Positions 1 to 8,054 of a stretch of 40,338 nucleotides of DNA are shown in pieces. This stretch comes from Chloroflexota bacterium (GTDB lineage Bacteria > Chloroflexota > Dehalococcoidia > Bin125). Both the position numbers and the translations under genes were made by a program. Under the pieces are notes generated by a model that saw only the letters and a list, made by a program, of their open reading frames with translations, was not told the DNA's origin and made no database searches. Position 1 is the stretch's first letter. The number at the start of each line of letters is the position of its first letter. Location: NCBI GenBank assembly GCA_003228175.2, contig QGNQ01000016.1, forward strand, positions 1 to 40,338. Reading direction: 5' to 3'.

Positions 1-34
1 AGGCCGCTGCTCTATCCGGTTGAGCTACGGGGGC
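1..34 (-). tRNA. tRNA 5' half, probably tRNA-Arg (cut by window edge)
   Basis: Read on the minus strand, the sequence folds as the first 33 tRNA positions: acceptor strand GCCCCCG, TA at positions 8-9, D-arm GCTC...GAGC with an AACCGGATA loop, A26, anticodon-stem strand GCGGC, then C32-T33. The window ends exactly before the anticodon, so the identity is not readable. The D-loop with A at position 20 resembles bacterial tRNA-Arg, which is an inference from family resemblance. The 3' half lies outside the window. Confidence 0.8.
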
Positions 35-52
35 ACGTTCTGAGGCGACGGA

Positions 53-550
53 TCAGCCGCCGTCCGGTCTCGCCGTCTCCAGCTTGAGGTAGCGGCCGCG
101 ACCGCGTCCACCGGGCCGCACGCCGACGATCCGCGTCTCCGACATGTCCGGGCTGGTGGTGACGTGCTGTTGCAGCCAGCGGCCGAGCGGCTGCGCGGCC
201 AGTGTGGAGACGAGCCCCAGCACGAGCGCGTTGGGCAGGCGGGACCAGCGATCGGCGCCGCCCGCGACGGCGAGGGTGGAGATCCCCGCCAGCACGCCGC
301 CGGCGGCCAGGTTCGTGCCGCAGAGCGGCGAGACGGCGAGCGAGCGTTCACCGCGCTGGAGCCGGGTCAGAGCCTCGTCGGCGGCGGAGAGCAACTCCGC
401 CTCGCCGACGTTGCCGTAGAGGTAGAAGCCGTTGGGCGCCGCTCGGCCGACGACGCGCAATGTGGGCCCGCGGCGGCTGAGCAGCACGGCGACGGTCGCA
501 TGTTCCAAGCCGTGGTTGCGACGAATCGCCAGGGCGAGTCGGTCCAGCAT
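53..550 (-). CDS. DUF6391-like membrane protein
   Basis: A 165-residue protein. Its N-terminus has a conserved-looking RNHGLEHATVAVLLSRRG segment (residues 11-28), followed by a GFYLYGNV strand. Two small-residue-rich hydrophobic stretches around residues 80-98 and 107-122 look like membrane helices. The RNHxLEHAT motif matches my recollection of DUF6391 proteins of Cyanobacteria and Chloroflexota, whose function is unknown. The C-terminus is short, Arg/Gly-rich and probably cytosolic. The gene stands alone between the tRNA and the envelope operon and is read in the same direction as both. The ATG at 550 is the only sensible start. I see no catalytic motif that would allow a functional call. 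Confidence 0.7.
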   Translation of the reverse strand: MLDRLALAIRRNHGLEHATVAVLLSRRGPTLRVVGRAAPNGFYLYGNVGEAELLSAADEALTRLQRGERSLAVSPLCGTNLAAGGVLAGISTLAVAGGADRWSRLPNALVLGLVSTLAAQPLGRWLQQHVTTSPDMSETRIVGVRPGGRGRGRYLKLETARPDGG

Positions 551-645
551 GGGTGATTCCTCTATTCGTCGCGGAAGGGCGCTCGCAGGGCAAGGGCGTG
601 CGCCGCGCGGTGGCGCTCCCCGTGGTGCGTCAACTCTGCGGTGCG

Positions 646-2079
646 TCAGCTCTGCGGGCTGCCCGCCTGGTAGCGGGGCACCCCCTGCTTGTCGAGTACG
701 ACCGTGACGCGCGTGGTCTCCACGACGCCGCTGGGCAGCAGCACCTCGACAAGGATAGTCCCCTGGTAGATCCCGGCCGGAAGCCCCTCGACATCCGCTT
801 CCACGAGCACCGTGGCGGGCGCGCCGCCGGCGGTCCCGGGTGGGGAGCCGACGGCCACCCCGGCATCGGTCGAGAGCCGGATCCAGCTGCGGTCGGCCTC
901 CAGCCGATAGACGACGAGTCCGTCGGCGAGGTTGCCGATCGAGAGGCTGGCGGTGGTGACGAAGTCGTCGGTGACTTGGAGGCGCAGGGGCGCCGCATCG
1001 ACATCGGCGCGCGGCGCTCCGAAGATCGTGCGTCGCTCCGCTTCCGATGCCACGCTGACCAGCGGCGCGCGGTACGGCAGCGCCCCGGGGGCGAGGGGCA
1101 GCGCCATCGCGTCGAAGGGCTGGGTGTCGCCGGCGGCGAAGGAGAGCACGCGCGCCCAGCCCGCGAAGAAATGTTCGGGATCGAGCGGACCCGCCAGCTG
1201 GGCGAGCGTCGCCAGGTCTGGGTGCTGCGCCGGGACGGCGGGCCAGAGCTGCACGCCGTCGACGCTGGGCGGGTTGATCAGACAGCCGATGACCAACTCC
1301 TGGTAGGCGTAGCCGTTGAACGGGCGCGCGCAGTCGTAGGGGAGCTGCCGGAATGGGTCGACGTCAGGGCCGGCGGGGTGATTCGATGTGGCCCAGCCGT
1401 TGTAGGCCCAGACGGCGTAGTACCAGGACTCGATGAACTCCGACTGGCCGAGCCCCACGACGGGAAACAGATCGCCGTTCCATTTCTCGACCAGGGCCTG
1501 CGCGCCGGCGGCGATGTTGTAGGCGTAGTGGGTGCCGGCCAGCGCCTCGACGCGGCTTGGTGCGTCGCCCTGGTTGCTGAACAGCGACGCGACTTGCATC
1601 AGCCCGTAGGCGCAGGACGACGAGATCAGCGTGGGGCCGGTGCCCTCGTAGGGGACCTGAATCGCGGCCTGGTTGAGCCGGCTTTCGATCCAGCCGATGG
1701 CGTGCAGGAGGACCTCCGGGACCACGGCGCCGGCTTGCTGGCTGCGCTGCGCGGATGGCCCGGTCTCGATCGGCGGCAGCGCGAAGGCGGCGTCGGATGC
1801 GAGCAGCGCGTTGCTGGCGGCGAGGCGCTGGGCGCTGAGGTACGGCGCGCGGTCGCGCGTGGCTTCGAAGGTGTCGAATCGGTACGGCGGTGCGCCGCCG
1901 AAGGCGGAGCAGATCAGGCTGGTCCCGCCAGCGCCTTGCTGCGCGTGCAGCGCCTCGGTGCCGGGGCGCGCGACGAGGCCGGCGACGAGTCCAGCGGTGG
2001 CGACCAGGAGCAGTCCGATCAGGCCTAGCCAGGCGCGCGGCGAAAGCGGGGGCTCGTGGGTCGGTTCAGGGCGACGCAT
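646..2079 (-). CDS. Membrane-anchored lysozyme-like lytic transglycosylase with C-terminal beta domain
   Basis: A 477-residue protein. An uncleaved signal anchor at residues 16-37 (AWLGLIGLLLVATAGLVAGL) puts the rest outside the membrane. Residues about 118-240 resemble a transglycosylase SLT fold: the IGWIES segment carries the probable catalytic Glu (E132), AYGLMQV (157-163) matches the conserved GLMQ motif, and AYNIAAGAQALVEKW follows the usual goose-type/SLT pattern. The last 120 residues form an Ig/BACON-like beta domain, possibly for wall or carbohydrate binding. The reading frame continues upstream, but only the ATG at 2079 gives a credible N-terminus. That start overlaps the upstream propeller gene by 14 bases, so the two are probably co-translated. 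The likely substrate is peptidoglycan, by family inference; the true substrate is unknown. Confidence 0.75.
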   Translation of the reverse strand: MRRPEPTHEPPLSPRAWLGLIGLLLVATAGLVAGLVARPGTEALHAQQGAGGTSLICSAFGGAPPYRFDTFEATRDRAPYLSAQRLAASNALLASDAAFALPPIETGPSAQRSQQAGAVVPEVLLHAIGWIESRLNQAAIQVPYEGTGPTLISSSCAYGLMQVASLFSNQGDAPSRVEALAGTHYAYNIAAGAQALVEKWNGDLFPVVGLGQSEFIESWYYAVWAYNGWATSNHPAGPDVDPFRQLPYDCARPFNGYAYQELVIGCLINPPSVDGVQLWPAVPAQHPDLATLAQLAGPLDPEHFFAGWARVLSFAAGDTQPFDAMALPLAPGALPYRAPLVSVASEAERRTIFGAPRADVDAAPLRLQVTDDFVTTASLSIGNLADGLVVYRLEADRSWIRLSTDAGVAVGSPPGTAGGAPATVLVEADVEGLPAGIYQGTILVEVLLPSGVVETTRVTVVLDKQGVPRYQAGSPQS

Positions 2080-3256
2080 ACCACCAGCCGATGATCCGCA
2101 GATCCTGTCCCTCGACGACCCGGGGCGCCTCGCCGACGCGCGTGCCCGCGCTTGTCTGAAGAACGATGCTTTCCGTCCCCGGTGCGCCTGGCCCGATCCC
2201 GTCGAAGCTGCGCAGTGCCAGATATGCGCCGTCAGGGGACCAGCCCGCCGGCAGGGTGAACCCCGGCACCGCGCTTTCGCCGGCGCTGGCCGCGACCGCC
2301 AGCGGGCCACGGAAGCGACCGATGCTCAATTCGCCGTTCGGTCGCCAGGCCGGCGCCGCCGATCCGGCGGCCGGCTGGGTGGTCGCGCTCTGTTCGGTCG
2401 CGACTGGGGCTGGCGCGACTTGGGCTGGCGCCAGTGCTGCGTCTTGCAGGCTCACGACGAGCACCTCAAGTTCGAGGCCCTGTTGGGCGGTGAACGCCAG
2501 CTGCGCCCCGTCGGGCGAGAGGGTCCAGTCCCGCGTCACTGTTGAAGTGAGCATCCGCGTCGAAACCCCATCGTCGGCGATGGTGAGGAGGTGGCTGCCA
2601 CCCAGGCCGACGGTGACGGCGTAGATGGGTCCGCTCAGGGGGCGACCGATCGGGTAGATGGCCCCGACGGTGTGATGCTGCCCGACGGGGTGATGCTGGA
2701 GGAGGGTGTCTGTCTCCCCGCTCGCGGCATCGATCGCCAGCAGCGACGTGCGCACAACGCCGTCGCCGTCGGTTGTGCTGCGCCGGGCGAAGATCTGCGC
2801 ACTGTCCGTCGACCAGGCCAGGCCGCCGCGCAGATCGAGCCCGGCGACCAGAAGCCGGGGCGTGCCGCCGTCGCTGAGCAGCAAGTGGGCGTCGCTGCCG
2901 GGGTCGCTTGCGCCCGCGGGCACGACGAGCAAGGCGATTCGTCCCCCACCCGGCGCGACCACGCCTTCCACGTCCCAGCCCGGTGCGTGCTCGATGGAGA
3001 ACAGCGTCTGCCGTTGGCCCGGATCCTCCGGATCGACAAGCCAGAGGGTGCTCTCGTCTTCGCTGAAGCGGGAGACGATGAGTTGCGGTCGTGTCGCGGC
3101 GCGTGCATCGCTGGAGCCCGACGAGGCGGGCGGGGCGAGCACGCCGAGCAGCAGCGCGCCGGCGATCGCCAGGACGCCGAAGCCCGCGAGCAGCAGGCGA
3201 CGGTCCACACGCGGCCATACGCGACGGGACACACGGCGGTGCGGCAAGAGACGCAT
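2066..3256 (-). CDS. Membrane-anchored beta-propeller (PD40/TolB-like) protein
   Basis: About 396 residues from the ATG at 3256 (MRLLPHRR...); an in-frame ATG at 3283 would add nine residues. A basic N-terminus and one hydrophobic segment (LLLAGFGVLAIAGALLLGVL) anchor it, with the body outside. Repeated blades carry the PD40 signature: W-S-T-D-S-A-Q-I-F, LSPDGAQLAFTA and GWSPDGAYLALRS. An Ala/Pro/Thr/Gln-rich linker splits the blades near residue 290. Such proteins usually act as scaffolds or binding modules, and no catalytic residues are apparent. It is the first gene of a two-gene minus-strand operon with the transglycosylase-like protein, suggesting a shared cell-wall role. An internal 18-bp duplication at 2663-2698 encodes a His-rich HHPVGQHHTVG segment. 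Confidence 0.7.
   Translation of the reverse strand: MRLLPHRRVSRRVWPRVDRRLLLAGFGVLAIAGALLLGVLAPPASSGSSDARAATRPQLIVSRFSEDESTLWLVDPEDPGQRQTLFSIEHAPGWDVEGVVAPGGGRIALLVVPAGASDPGSDAHLLLSDGGTPRLLVAGLDLRGGLAWSTDSAQIFARRSTTDGDGVVRTSLLAIDAASGETDTLLQHHPVGQHHTVGAIYPIGRPLSGPIYAVTVGLGGSHLLTIADDGVSTRMLTSTVTRDWTLSPDGAQLAFTAQQGLELEVLVVSLQDAALAPAQVAPAPVATEQSATTQPAAGSAAPAWRPNGELSIGRFRGPLAVAASAGESAVPGFTLPAGWSPDGAYLALRSFDGIGPGAPGTESIVLQTSAGTRVGEAPRVVEGQDLRIIGWWYASP
2663..2698. repeat. Tandem 18-bp duplication inside the propeller gene
   Basis: Two adjacent 18-bp copies (2663-2680 and 2681-2698) differ at one base. In the minus-strand gene they encode a QHHPVG/QHHTVG hexapeptide duplication in a loop between blades. 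This is probably slippage, with no indication of function. Confidence 0.8.
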
Positions 3257-3315
3257 TCGCGCTCCATCGCCAGCCCACCCCACGACACCGGGTCGGACTC
3301 TACCATCGCTCTGAG

Positions 3316-3343
3316 CTGACGGCCCGGACCCACTTGATAGAAT
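3316..3343 (+). promoter_or_regulatory. Candidate promoter of tyrA-aroA
   Basis: A -10-like TAGAAT (3338-3343, five of six consensus bases) lies 16 bases after CTGACG (3316-3321, four of six). The start point would fall near 3350, giving a very short leader that contains only the GGAGG ribosome site (3353-3357) before the ATG at 3362. The motif is on the correct strand in the divergent gap between the propeller gene and tyrA. Promoter strength is unknown. Confidence 0.4.
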
Positions 3344-3361
3344 TGATGACCTGGAGGCGGC

Positions 3362-4369
3362 ATGTCACGAATTGCGATCATTGGGCTGGGCCTGATTGGT
3401 GGGTCGATGGGCCTGGCGATCAAAGCGGCGGGCCACAAAGATGTCGAGCTCGTTGGCTACGACGAGTCGGGCAGAGTGCGTCGCGCGGCCAAGAAGGCCG
3501 GAGCGGTCGATGAGGTGGAGGGCAGTCTTGGCAACGCGGTCTCCGGGGCCGGGTTGGTGGTCGTCGCCGTGCCACCGGTGCAGATCGTCAACGTCTTTCA
3601 GGCGATGGGCTCTCACCTCAGTGAGGGCGCGGCGGTGACGGATGTGGCCTCCACCAAGCGGCTGGTCATGGAGTGGGCCGAGGCCTACCTGCCGAAGTAC
3701 GTTTCGTTCGTGGGTGGGCACCCCATGGCGGGCAAGACGGAGCAGGGCATCGACAACGCGGAGGCCGGGCTGTTCCAGGGCGCGCCGTATGCCGTTGTGC
3801 CGTCCAGCACGGCGCCGGACACGGCCGTTCGCTCGGTCCTGGGGATGGTGGAGACGGTGGGCGCCAAGGAGCGCTTCATGGCGCCCGATGAGCATGATGA
3901 CCTCGTCGCGGCCGTCAGTCACATGCCGATCCTGGCCTCGAACGCCCTGTTCACGATGTTGCGCAGCACGGAGAGTTGGGCGGACTTCGGCAAGATCGCC
4001 GGTCCGGCGTACCGCGATATGACCCGCCTGGTGGACGGGGATCCGCAGATGTCGGCCGAGATCGCGCTGACCAACAAGGAGCGGATGCAGTACTGGCTGG
4101 ACCGGTACATCGTGGAGCTGAGCCGGTACCGCGACCTGCTGGATCAGGACGAAGAGACGATTCTCAACGAGTTCGCGGACGCCAATGTTCAGCGGTTCCG
4201 CTATTTGCAGGGCGACGACTTGGACGACGCGCCGCCGATGACGGAGATGCCCGACAAGGGATCGCACGTGGGCGGTCTGTTCATGAGCCCCAAGCTGTAC
4301 GACAAGATGCGCGAGATGATGGAGAAGTCCGACGAGACGATTGAGGAAGCTCGGCGTAACAAGCGCTGA
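3362..4369 (+). CDS. tyrA: Prephenate dehydrogenase
   Basis: Oxidises prephenate to 4-hydroxyphenylpyruvate with NAD(P)+, the committed step to tyrosine. The 335 residues open with the Rossmann nucleotide-binding loop IGLGLIGGSMG (residues 6-16). Family motifs follow: VAVPP, TDVASTK, GGHPMAGKTEQG and the substrate-binding VSHMPILASNALF. The helical C-terminal dimer domain is present, followed by a charged 45-residue tail with no ACT domain, so no obvious tyrosine-feedback module. GGAGGCGGC sits directly upstream of the ATG. aroA follows 48 bases downstream in the same direction, so the two shikimate/tyrosine genes probably form one transcript. The cofactor preference (NAD or NADP) cannot be fixed by eye. 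Confidence 0.93.
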   Translation: MSRIAIIGLGLIGGSMGLAIKAAGHKDVELVGYDESGRVRRAAKKAGAVDEVEGSLGNAVSGAGLVVVAVPPVQIVNVFQAMGSHLSEGAAVTDVASTKRLVMEWAEAYLPKYVSFVGGHPMAGKTEQGIDNAEAGLFQGAPYAVVPSSTAPDTAVRSVLGMVETVGAKERFMAPDEHDDLVAAVSHMPILASNALFTMLRSTESWADFGKIAGPAYRDMTRLVDGDPQMSAEIALTNKERMQYWLDRYIVELSRYRDLLDQDEETILNEFADANVQRFRYLQGDDLDDAPPMTEMPDKGSHVGGLFMSPKLYDKMREMMEKSDETIEEARRNKR

Positions 4370-4417
4370 GCCCGCGCCCGTGTCGCGTGCCGTTCCCGCG
4401 CAGCGCAAGACAGCGTC

Positions 4418-5728
4418 GTGAGGCAACGCCTGCGTGCGACCGGCCCCCTGCGCGGCACGGTCCAGGTCCCCGGTGACAAGTCGATCTCGCATCGGTCGCT
4501 GATCTGCAACGCGCTGGCCGCGGGCGAAGCTCAGGTGCGCGGCTTCCTGGACGGCGACGACTGCCTGCACACGCTCAGCATTCTGCAGGCGCTTGGCGTT
4601 GATGTGGAGCGCGACGGTACATCGCTGCGCATCCGGAGCCCGGGCCGGGCGGGCTTGCGCACCAGCGACGCGCTGCTCGATTGTGGCAACAGTGGTACAA
4701 CGATGCGCTTGATGTGCGGGCTGCTGGCGGGGCTGCCCGGTGATTCGCAGTTGGATGGTGACGATTCGTTGCGCAGTCGCCCGATGGCGCGCGTGCTGCA
4801 TCCGCTCGCCGAGATGGGCGCGCAGGTCGCCGGGGAGGGCGAGGAGATGCGCGCGCCGCTGCGAATCAGCGGCGCGCCGTTGCGGCCCTTCCGTGGTCGC
4901 ATGCGGGTGCCCAGCGCTCAGGTGAAGAGTTCGATTCTGCTGGCGGCGCTGGCGGCGGATGGCGTCAGCACGATCGAAGAGATCGCGCCCACGCGCGACC
5001 ACACGGAGATCATGTTGCGGGCGATGGGGGCCGAGATCGAAACGGAGGGGCCGCTGGTCCGGCTGACGCCCGGCGCGGAGCTACAGCCAGTCGATATCGA
5101 CGTTCCGGGGGACCCCAGCGCGGCCGCGTTCTGGCTGGTGGCCGGGGCGATCACGCCGGGCTCCGAGATCCTCCTGCCGAACGTCTGCATGAATCCCACG
5201 CGCACGGGCGCGCTGGACGTGCTGCGCGCGATGGGTGCGCAGATCGAGGAGCGCAACCATCGCGCGGCCGGCGGGGAGACCGTGGCGGACCTGACCGTGC
5301 GCGGGGGCGCGCTGCGCGGCGTGATTATCGAGGGTGACATGGTGCCACGCGGCATCGATGAGCTGCCCGTACTGGCGATCGCGGCCGCGGTGGCGGAGGG
5401 GCCCAGCGAGATTCGTGGCGCCGGGGAGCTGCGCGTCAAGGAGTCGGACCGTATCGATGCAACGGCACGGCTGCTGCGCGCTCATGGCGCGGGCGTCGAC
5501 GAGCGGCCCGATGGGATGCACATCGATGGTGGCGCGCGGTTGCAGGCCGGCAGCGTCGATTCCGGCGGCGACCACCGCCTCGCGATGGCGGCCGCGGTCG
5601 CCGCGATGGCGGTCGGCCCGGCGGGAGAAGCCGTGAGCACGCTGGAGGGCGCCGACGCGGTGGCCGTGTCCTACCCCGGTTTTTGGCGGGACCTGGTACA
5701 ACTCGCGGGCCCACAAGCGTTAGCCTGA
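4418..5728 (+). CDS. aroA: 3-phosphoshikimate 1-carboxyvinyltransferase (EPSP synthase)
   Basis: Transfers enolpyruvyl from PEP to shikimate-3-phosphate, the sixth shikimate-pathway step. The protein is 436 residues, the normal length. Conserved pieces: PGDKSISHRSLI at the N-terminus (shikimate-3-phosphate and PEP contacts), GNSGTTMRLMCGLLAG near residue 90 (the loop that determines glyphosate class), PSAQVKSSILLAAL, the PGDPSAAAFWLVAG strand, the LRVKESDRI segment and GGDHRLAMAAAVAA near the end. The start is the GTG at 4418, because the MRQRLRATGPLRG N-terminus matches the family and lies just before the DKS motif. It follows tyrA. The GNSGT(T) loop resembles Gram-positive and Chloroflexota enzymes. 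Confidence 0.95.
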   Translation: MRQRLRATGPLRGTVQVPGDKSISHRSLICNALAAGEAQVRGFLDGDDCLHTLSILQALGVDVERDGTSLRIRSPGRAGLRTSDALLDCGNSGTTMRLMCGLLAGLPGDSQLDGDDSLRSRPMARVLHPLAEMGAQVAGEGEEMRAPLRISGAPLRPFRGRMRVPSAQVKSSILLAALAADGVSTIEEIAPTRDHTEIMLRAMGAEIETEGPLVRLTPGAELQPVDIDVPGDPSAAAFWLVAGAITPGSEILLPNVCMNPTRTGALDVLRAMGAQIEERNHRAAGGETVADLTVRGGALRGVIIEGDMVPRGIDELPVLAIAAAVAEGPSEIRGAGELRVKESDRIDATARLLRAHGAGVDERPDGMHIDGGARLQAGSVDSGGDHRLAMAAAVAAMAVGPAGEAVSTLEGADAVAVSYPGFWRDLVQLAGPQALA

Positions 5729-5787
5729 GAGGCGCGGCTTGGAAACCGCCCGTTCGCCATCAGGCCCACGCCGGTCCGCGCCGCGCT

Positions 5788-5830
5788 GAATGATCATCGG
5801 GTTGAATGGCCATCGGGCTGAATGGAGTGC
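5788..5830. repeat. Short tandem repeat before remA
   Basis: A roughly 16-bp unit (TGAATGATCATCGGGT, then TGAATGGCCATCGGGC, then a partial TGAATGGAG) runs up to the remA ribosome site. It creates a spare in-frame ATG at 5806 that could be mistaken for the remA start. The spare ATG lacks the family N-terminus. Confidence 0.6.
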
Positions 5831-5835
5831 TCTCC

Positions 5836-6111
5836 ATGCAGACGGAGCTCCTACACATCGGCTTCGGCAACGTGCTCTCGATCAGCCGGGTCGTCGCGAT
5901 TGTCTCGCCCAACTCGGCGCCCAGCAAACGTCTCGTGCAAGAGGGCAAGACTGAGGGGCGAATCATCGACATGACGAGTGGCAGGCGCACCAAAGCCGTG
6001 CTCGTGATGGACACGGGGCACATCGTTCTGGCGGCGATCGCGCCCGACACGATCGCCCGGCGGGTGGCGGTCTCGGACCGCCTTATCGCCTCAGGTGAGG
6101 TCGACGATTGA
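5836..6111 (+). CDS. remA: DUF370/RemA-family regulatory protein
   Basis: A 91-residue protein that matches the RemA/YlzA family along its whole length: LLHIGFGNVLSISRVVAIVSP at the N-terminus, SAPSKRLVQEGK, IDMTSGRRTKAVLVMD and VLAAIAPDTIARR. In Bacillus RemA is a DNA-binding activator of matrix and osmolyte genes that forms ring-like oligomers; its role outside Firmicutes is largely unknown. I chose the ATG at 5836 because it gives the family start (MQTELLHIGFGN) and has GGAG eight bases upstream; the in-frame ATG at 5806 does not. It overlaps gmk by four bases (TTGA), the pairing seen in many bacteria, so the two are translationally coupled. Confidence 0.9.
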   Translation: MQTELLHIGFGNVLSISRVVAIVSPNSAPSKRLVQEGKTEGRIIDMTSGRRTKAVLVMDTGHIVLAAIAPDTIARRVAVSDRLIASGEVDD

Positions 6112-6713
6112 GCGACGCGGACTCGCCGCCGCTCGTCGTGGTGTTATCGGGCCCGTCCGGCGCGGGCAAGGACAGCGTGCTCCGGGCGGCGCTCCAGCGC
6201 GACGGACAACTGGCGAGTGTCGTGACCGCGAAGACCCGGGCGCCCCGTCCCGGCGAGCGGCACGGCGAGCATCAGCTCTTCCTCAGCGATTCGGAGTTCG
6301 ACGCCCTCCTGGCGGAGGACGGCTTCCTGGAGCATGCCGTGGTGTACGGCCATCGCAGTGGCGTCCCGCGCGACCAGGTGGAGCGACTATTGGCGCAGGG
6401 CAAGACCGTCGTGCTGCGCACTGACGTGCAGGGCGCCCGCACGCTGCGCGACACGGTCCCGCAGGCGCTGCTGATCTTTCTCACCGTGCCGTCGATCGAC
6501 GATCTGGAACGGCGCATCCGCGACCGCGCCGCGGACGACGAGGCGGAGATCCAACGCCGTGTCGGCATCGCCAGTGAGGAGATGGCGCAGGCGTCGTGGT
6601 TCGACCACGTGATCGAGAACGCCGAGAACGGCCTGGATCGCGCCGTGGAGGAGTTGCTGGCGGTGATCGCAGGGGAGTGCGACCGGCCCGGGCGGCCCCC
6701 GCCGAAGATCTAG
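6108..6713 (+). CDS. gmk: Guanylate kinase
   Basis: Phosphorylates GMP to GDP with ATP in the cytosol. The 201 residues carry the P-loop GPSGAGKDSV (residues 15-24), the GMP-binding segment TRAPRPGERHGEHQLF, the YGHRSGVPRDQVE segment, VVLRTDVQGARTL and the RRI..R lid region. The P-loop has GKD where most family members have GKS/T; this variant occurs in other guanylate kinases but alters a Mg/phosphate-contact residue. The start is a TTG at 6108 overlapping the remA stop (TTGA). The C-terminus ends in a Pro-rich PGRPPPKI. The gene converges on the next minus-strand gene with only ten bases between stops. Confidence 0.93.
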   Translation: MSDADSPPLVVVLSGPSGAGKDSVLRAALQRDGQLASVVTAKTRAPRPGERHGEHQLFLSDSEFDALLAEDGFLEHAVVYGHRSGVPRDQVERLLAQGKTVVLRTDVQGARTLRDTVPQALLIFLTVPSIDDLERRIRDRAADDEAEIQRRVGIASEEMAQASWFDHVIENAENGLDRAVEELLAVIAGECDRPGRPPPKI

Positions 6714-6723
6714 CCCCGCGGAT

Positions 6724-7908
6724 TTAGCGCAGGCCGCGCCGGGAGACCGCGTGCCGGGCTTCGCCCTCCACGGTCGCCCGACACTCCACATCGATATCGA
6801 AGAAGCGATTGCACTCGCCCGTCGTGCAGGGCAGGCGTAGGTCCGCGGGACCGCTCGTGAAGACCACGAAGGCGCCGCCGCTGGGGATCGGCAGCGCCTG
6901 CCCCACACCGGCCGGCAGGCCGGCGCGATCGCCGTTCCAGTCCCCGTCCGCCCAGGTGAAGATGCGCTCGGCACCGTCGCTGTCGTCGAAGATCTGGGTG
7001 CTCGTTGTGCTGTCGCCGCAGTTGGCGGCCAGGATGATGGAGGCGGTGAGGTGGATCTCGACCTGGTTCACGCCCACGTCGATGTTGGGGGGCAGCGCCT
7101 CCGTCAGGCTGGGCGGCATGCCGATGTTGAAGTTGGATGTTGTGCGGACGAACATCCCCGTGCCGTACTCGATCTGCAAGTCCCGCCGTGCCGCGCGGGG
7201 CGCGGTGCTGTGGGCGGCACGGAAGCGCCCGCTGGCCGGGTCCAGCACGAAGATCGACTCGATCTGTGGGTAGATCCCAAACAGCGCCTCGGACGATGTC
7301 GTGGCACCGCACCAGCCCAGCGTGCTCAGCCCGGCGGGTACGGGAACGTCGACCGCCGACCCCACCAGCTGCACTGCGGGCAGCAGCAGCCCGGCCACAG
7401 TGACCGTCTCATCGCCGACACGGAACGTCGCCGCGACCGACAGCTCACCCGCATCGAGCGCGTCCAGCGTGCGTTGAATGCCCCCCTGTCCCGTGAGCAG
7501 GGAGGCGGCCACACGCACGCGGGTCACGATGGCGCCGCTGTCCGCGCAACCGTTCACGCAGTCCACGCTGGCCAGTAGCGTTCCTGCAAGCGGGCCGCCG
7601 CGGAAGAACTCCAGCCCCTCGTGCGCGATCGCGGCATCGTTGCCCTCGTCACCGCGAAGGCTGAGCTCCGTGAAGACGTCGAAGAACGCTTGCAGCTCCT
7701 CGTCTGTGCCCTTGAAGTTCATCCGTACTTCGCCGTCGACCTCCAGGCCCGACTCAGCCAATGACTGCAAGGGCGCGTGCCAGAGCCCGTCAGGGGGCGC
7801 TTGGGCCGCGCTGCTGGCAGGCAGTCCCATGAAGGCTAGCAGGGCCAGGGCTAGCCCCGCCAGCGCCGCCGCCAACCCGGTCGTCGCCGTCCGATTCGAT
7901 CGCCGCAT
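6724..7908 (-). CDS. Secreted protein of unknown function
   Basis: A 394-residue protein that I do not assign to a family. A clear signal peptide is present: MRRSNRTATTG, then a hydrophobic core (LAAALAGLALALLAFMGLP) and a probable cleavage site after ASSAAQA. The mature part is largely beta-strand-like and contains several cysteines, some in close pairs (VDCVNGC, PCTTGEC), consistent with disulfides outside the cytoplasm. No membrane segment appears after the signal. The ATG at 7908 has GGGAG eight bases upstream; the longer open frame has no better start. It diverges from the trp T-box promoter. A surface or secreted role is inferred only from the signal peptide. Confidence 0.75.
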   Translation of the reverse strand: MRRSNRTATTGLAAALAGLALALLAFMGLPASSAAQAPPDGLWHAPLQSLAESGLEVDGEVRMNFKGTDEELQAFFDVFTELSLRGDEGNDAAIAHEGLEFFRGGPLAGTLLASVDCVNGCADSGAIVTRVRVAASLLTGQGGIQRTLDALDAGELSVAATFRVGDETVTVAGLLLPAVQLVGSAVDVPVPAGLSTLGWCGATTSSEALFGIYPQIESIFVLDPASGRFRAAHSTAPRAARRDLQIEYGTGMFVRTTSNFNIGMPPSLTEALPPNIDVGVNQVEIHLTASIILAANCGDSTTSTQIFDDSDGAERIFTWADGDWNGDRAGLPAGVGQALPIPSGGAFVVFTSGPADLRLPCTTGECNRFFDIDVECRATVEGEARHAVSRRGLR

Positions 7909-8000
7909 CTCGCCACTCCCGCCTGTTGCCGCCAGCCCGGACTCGCAGGATGGAACGGCGCGGCTTTGCGGCGCAGGACACAACCGCCGTGCGCCCCGCG

Positions 8001-8030
8001 TTGACAAGCCGTCGCCCGGAGGGCAACACT
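8001..8030 (+). promoter_or_regulatory. Candidate promoter of the T-box/trp operon
   Basis: A perfect -35 TTGACA (8001-8006) is followed 18 bases later by a weak -10 AACACT (8025-8030). Transcription would begin near 8037, shortly before the T-box stem I. Placement and the perfect -35 support it; the -10 is poor. Confidence 0.5.
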
Positions 8031-8054
8031 CCTCGCACAACTGAATATTGACGT

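Noticed and set aside
553-2028. Long plus-strand open frame (about 490 codons)
   Set aside because: It lies opposite the transglycosylase-like gene, has no family motif, and is a high-GC antisense artefact.
5806-5835. Alternative remA start at 5806
   Set aside because: It lies in a tandem repeat, lacks the RemA-family N-terminus, and 5836 has the better ribosome site.
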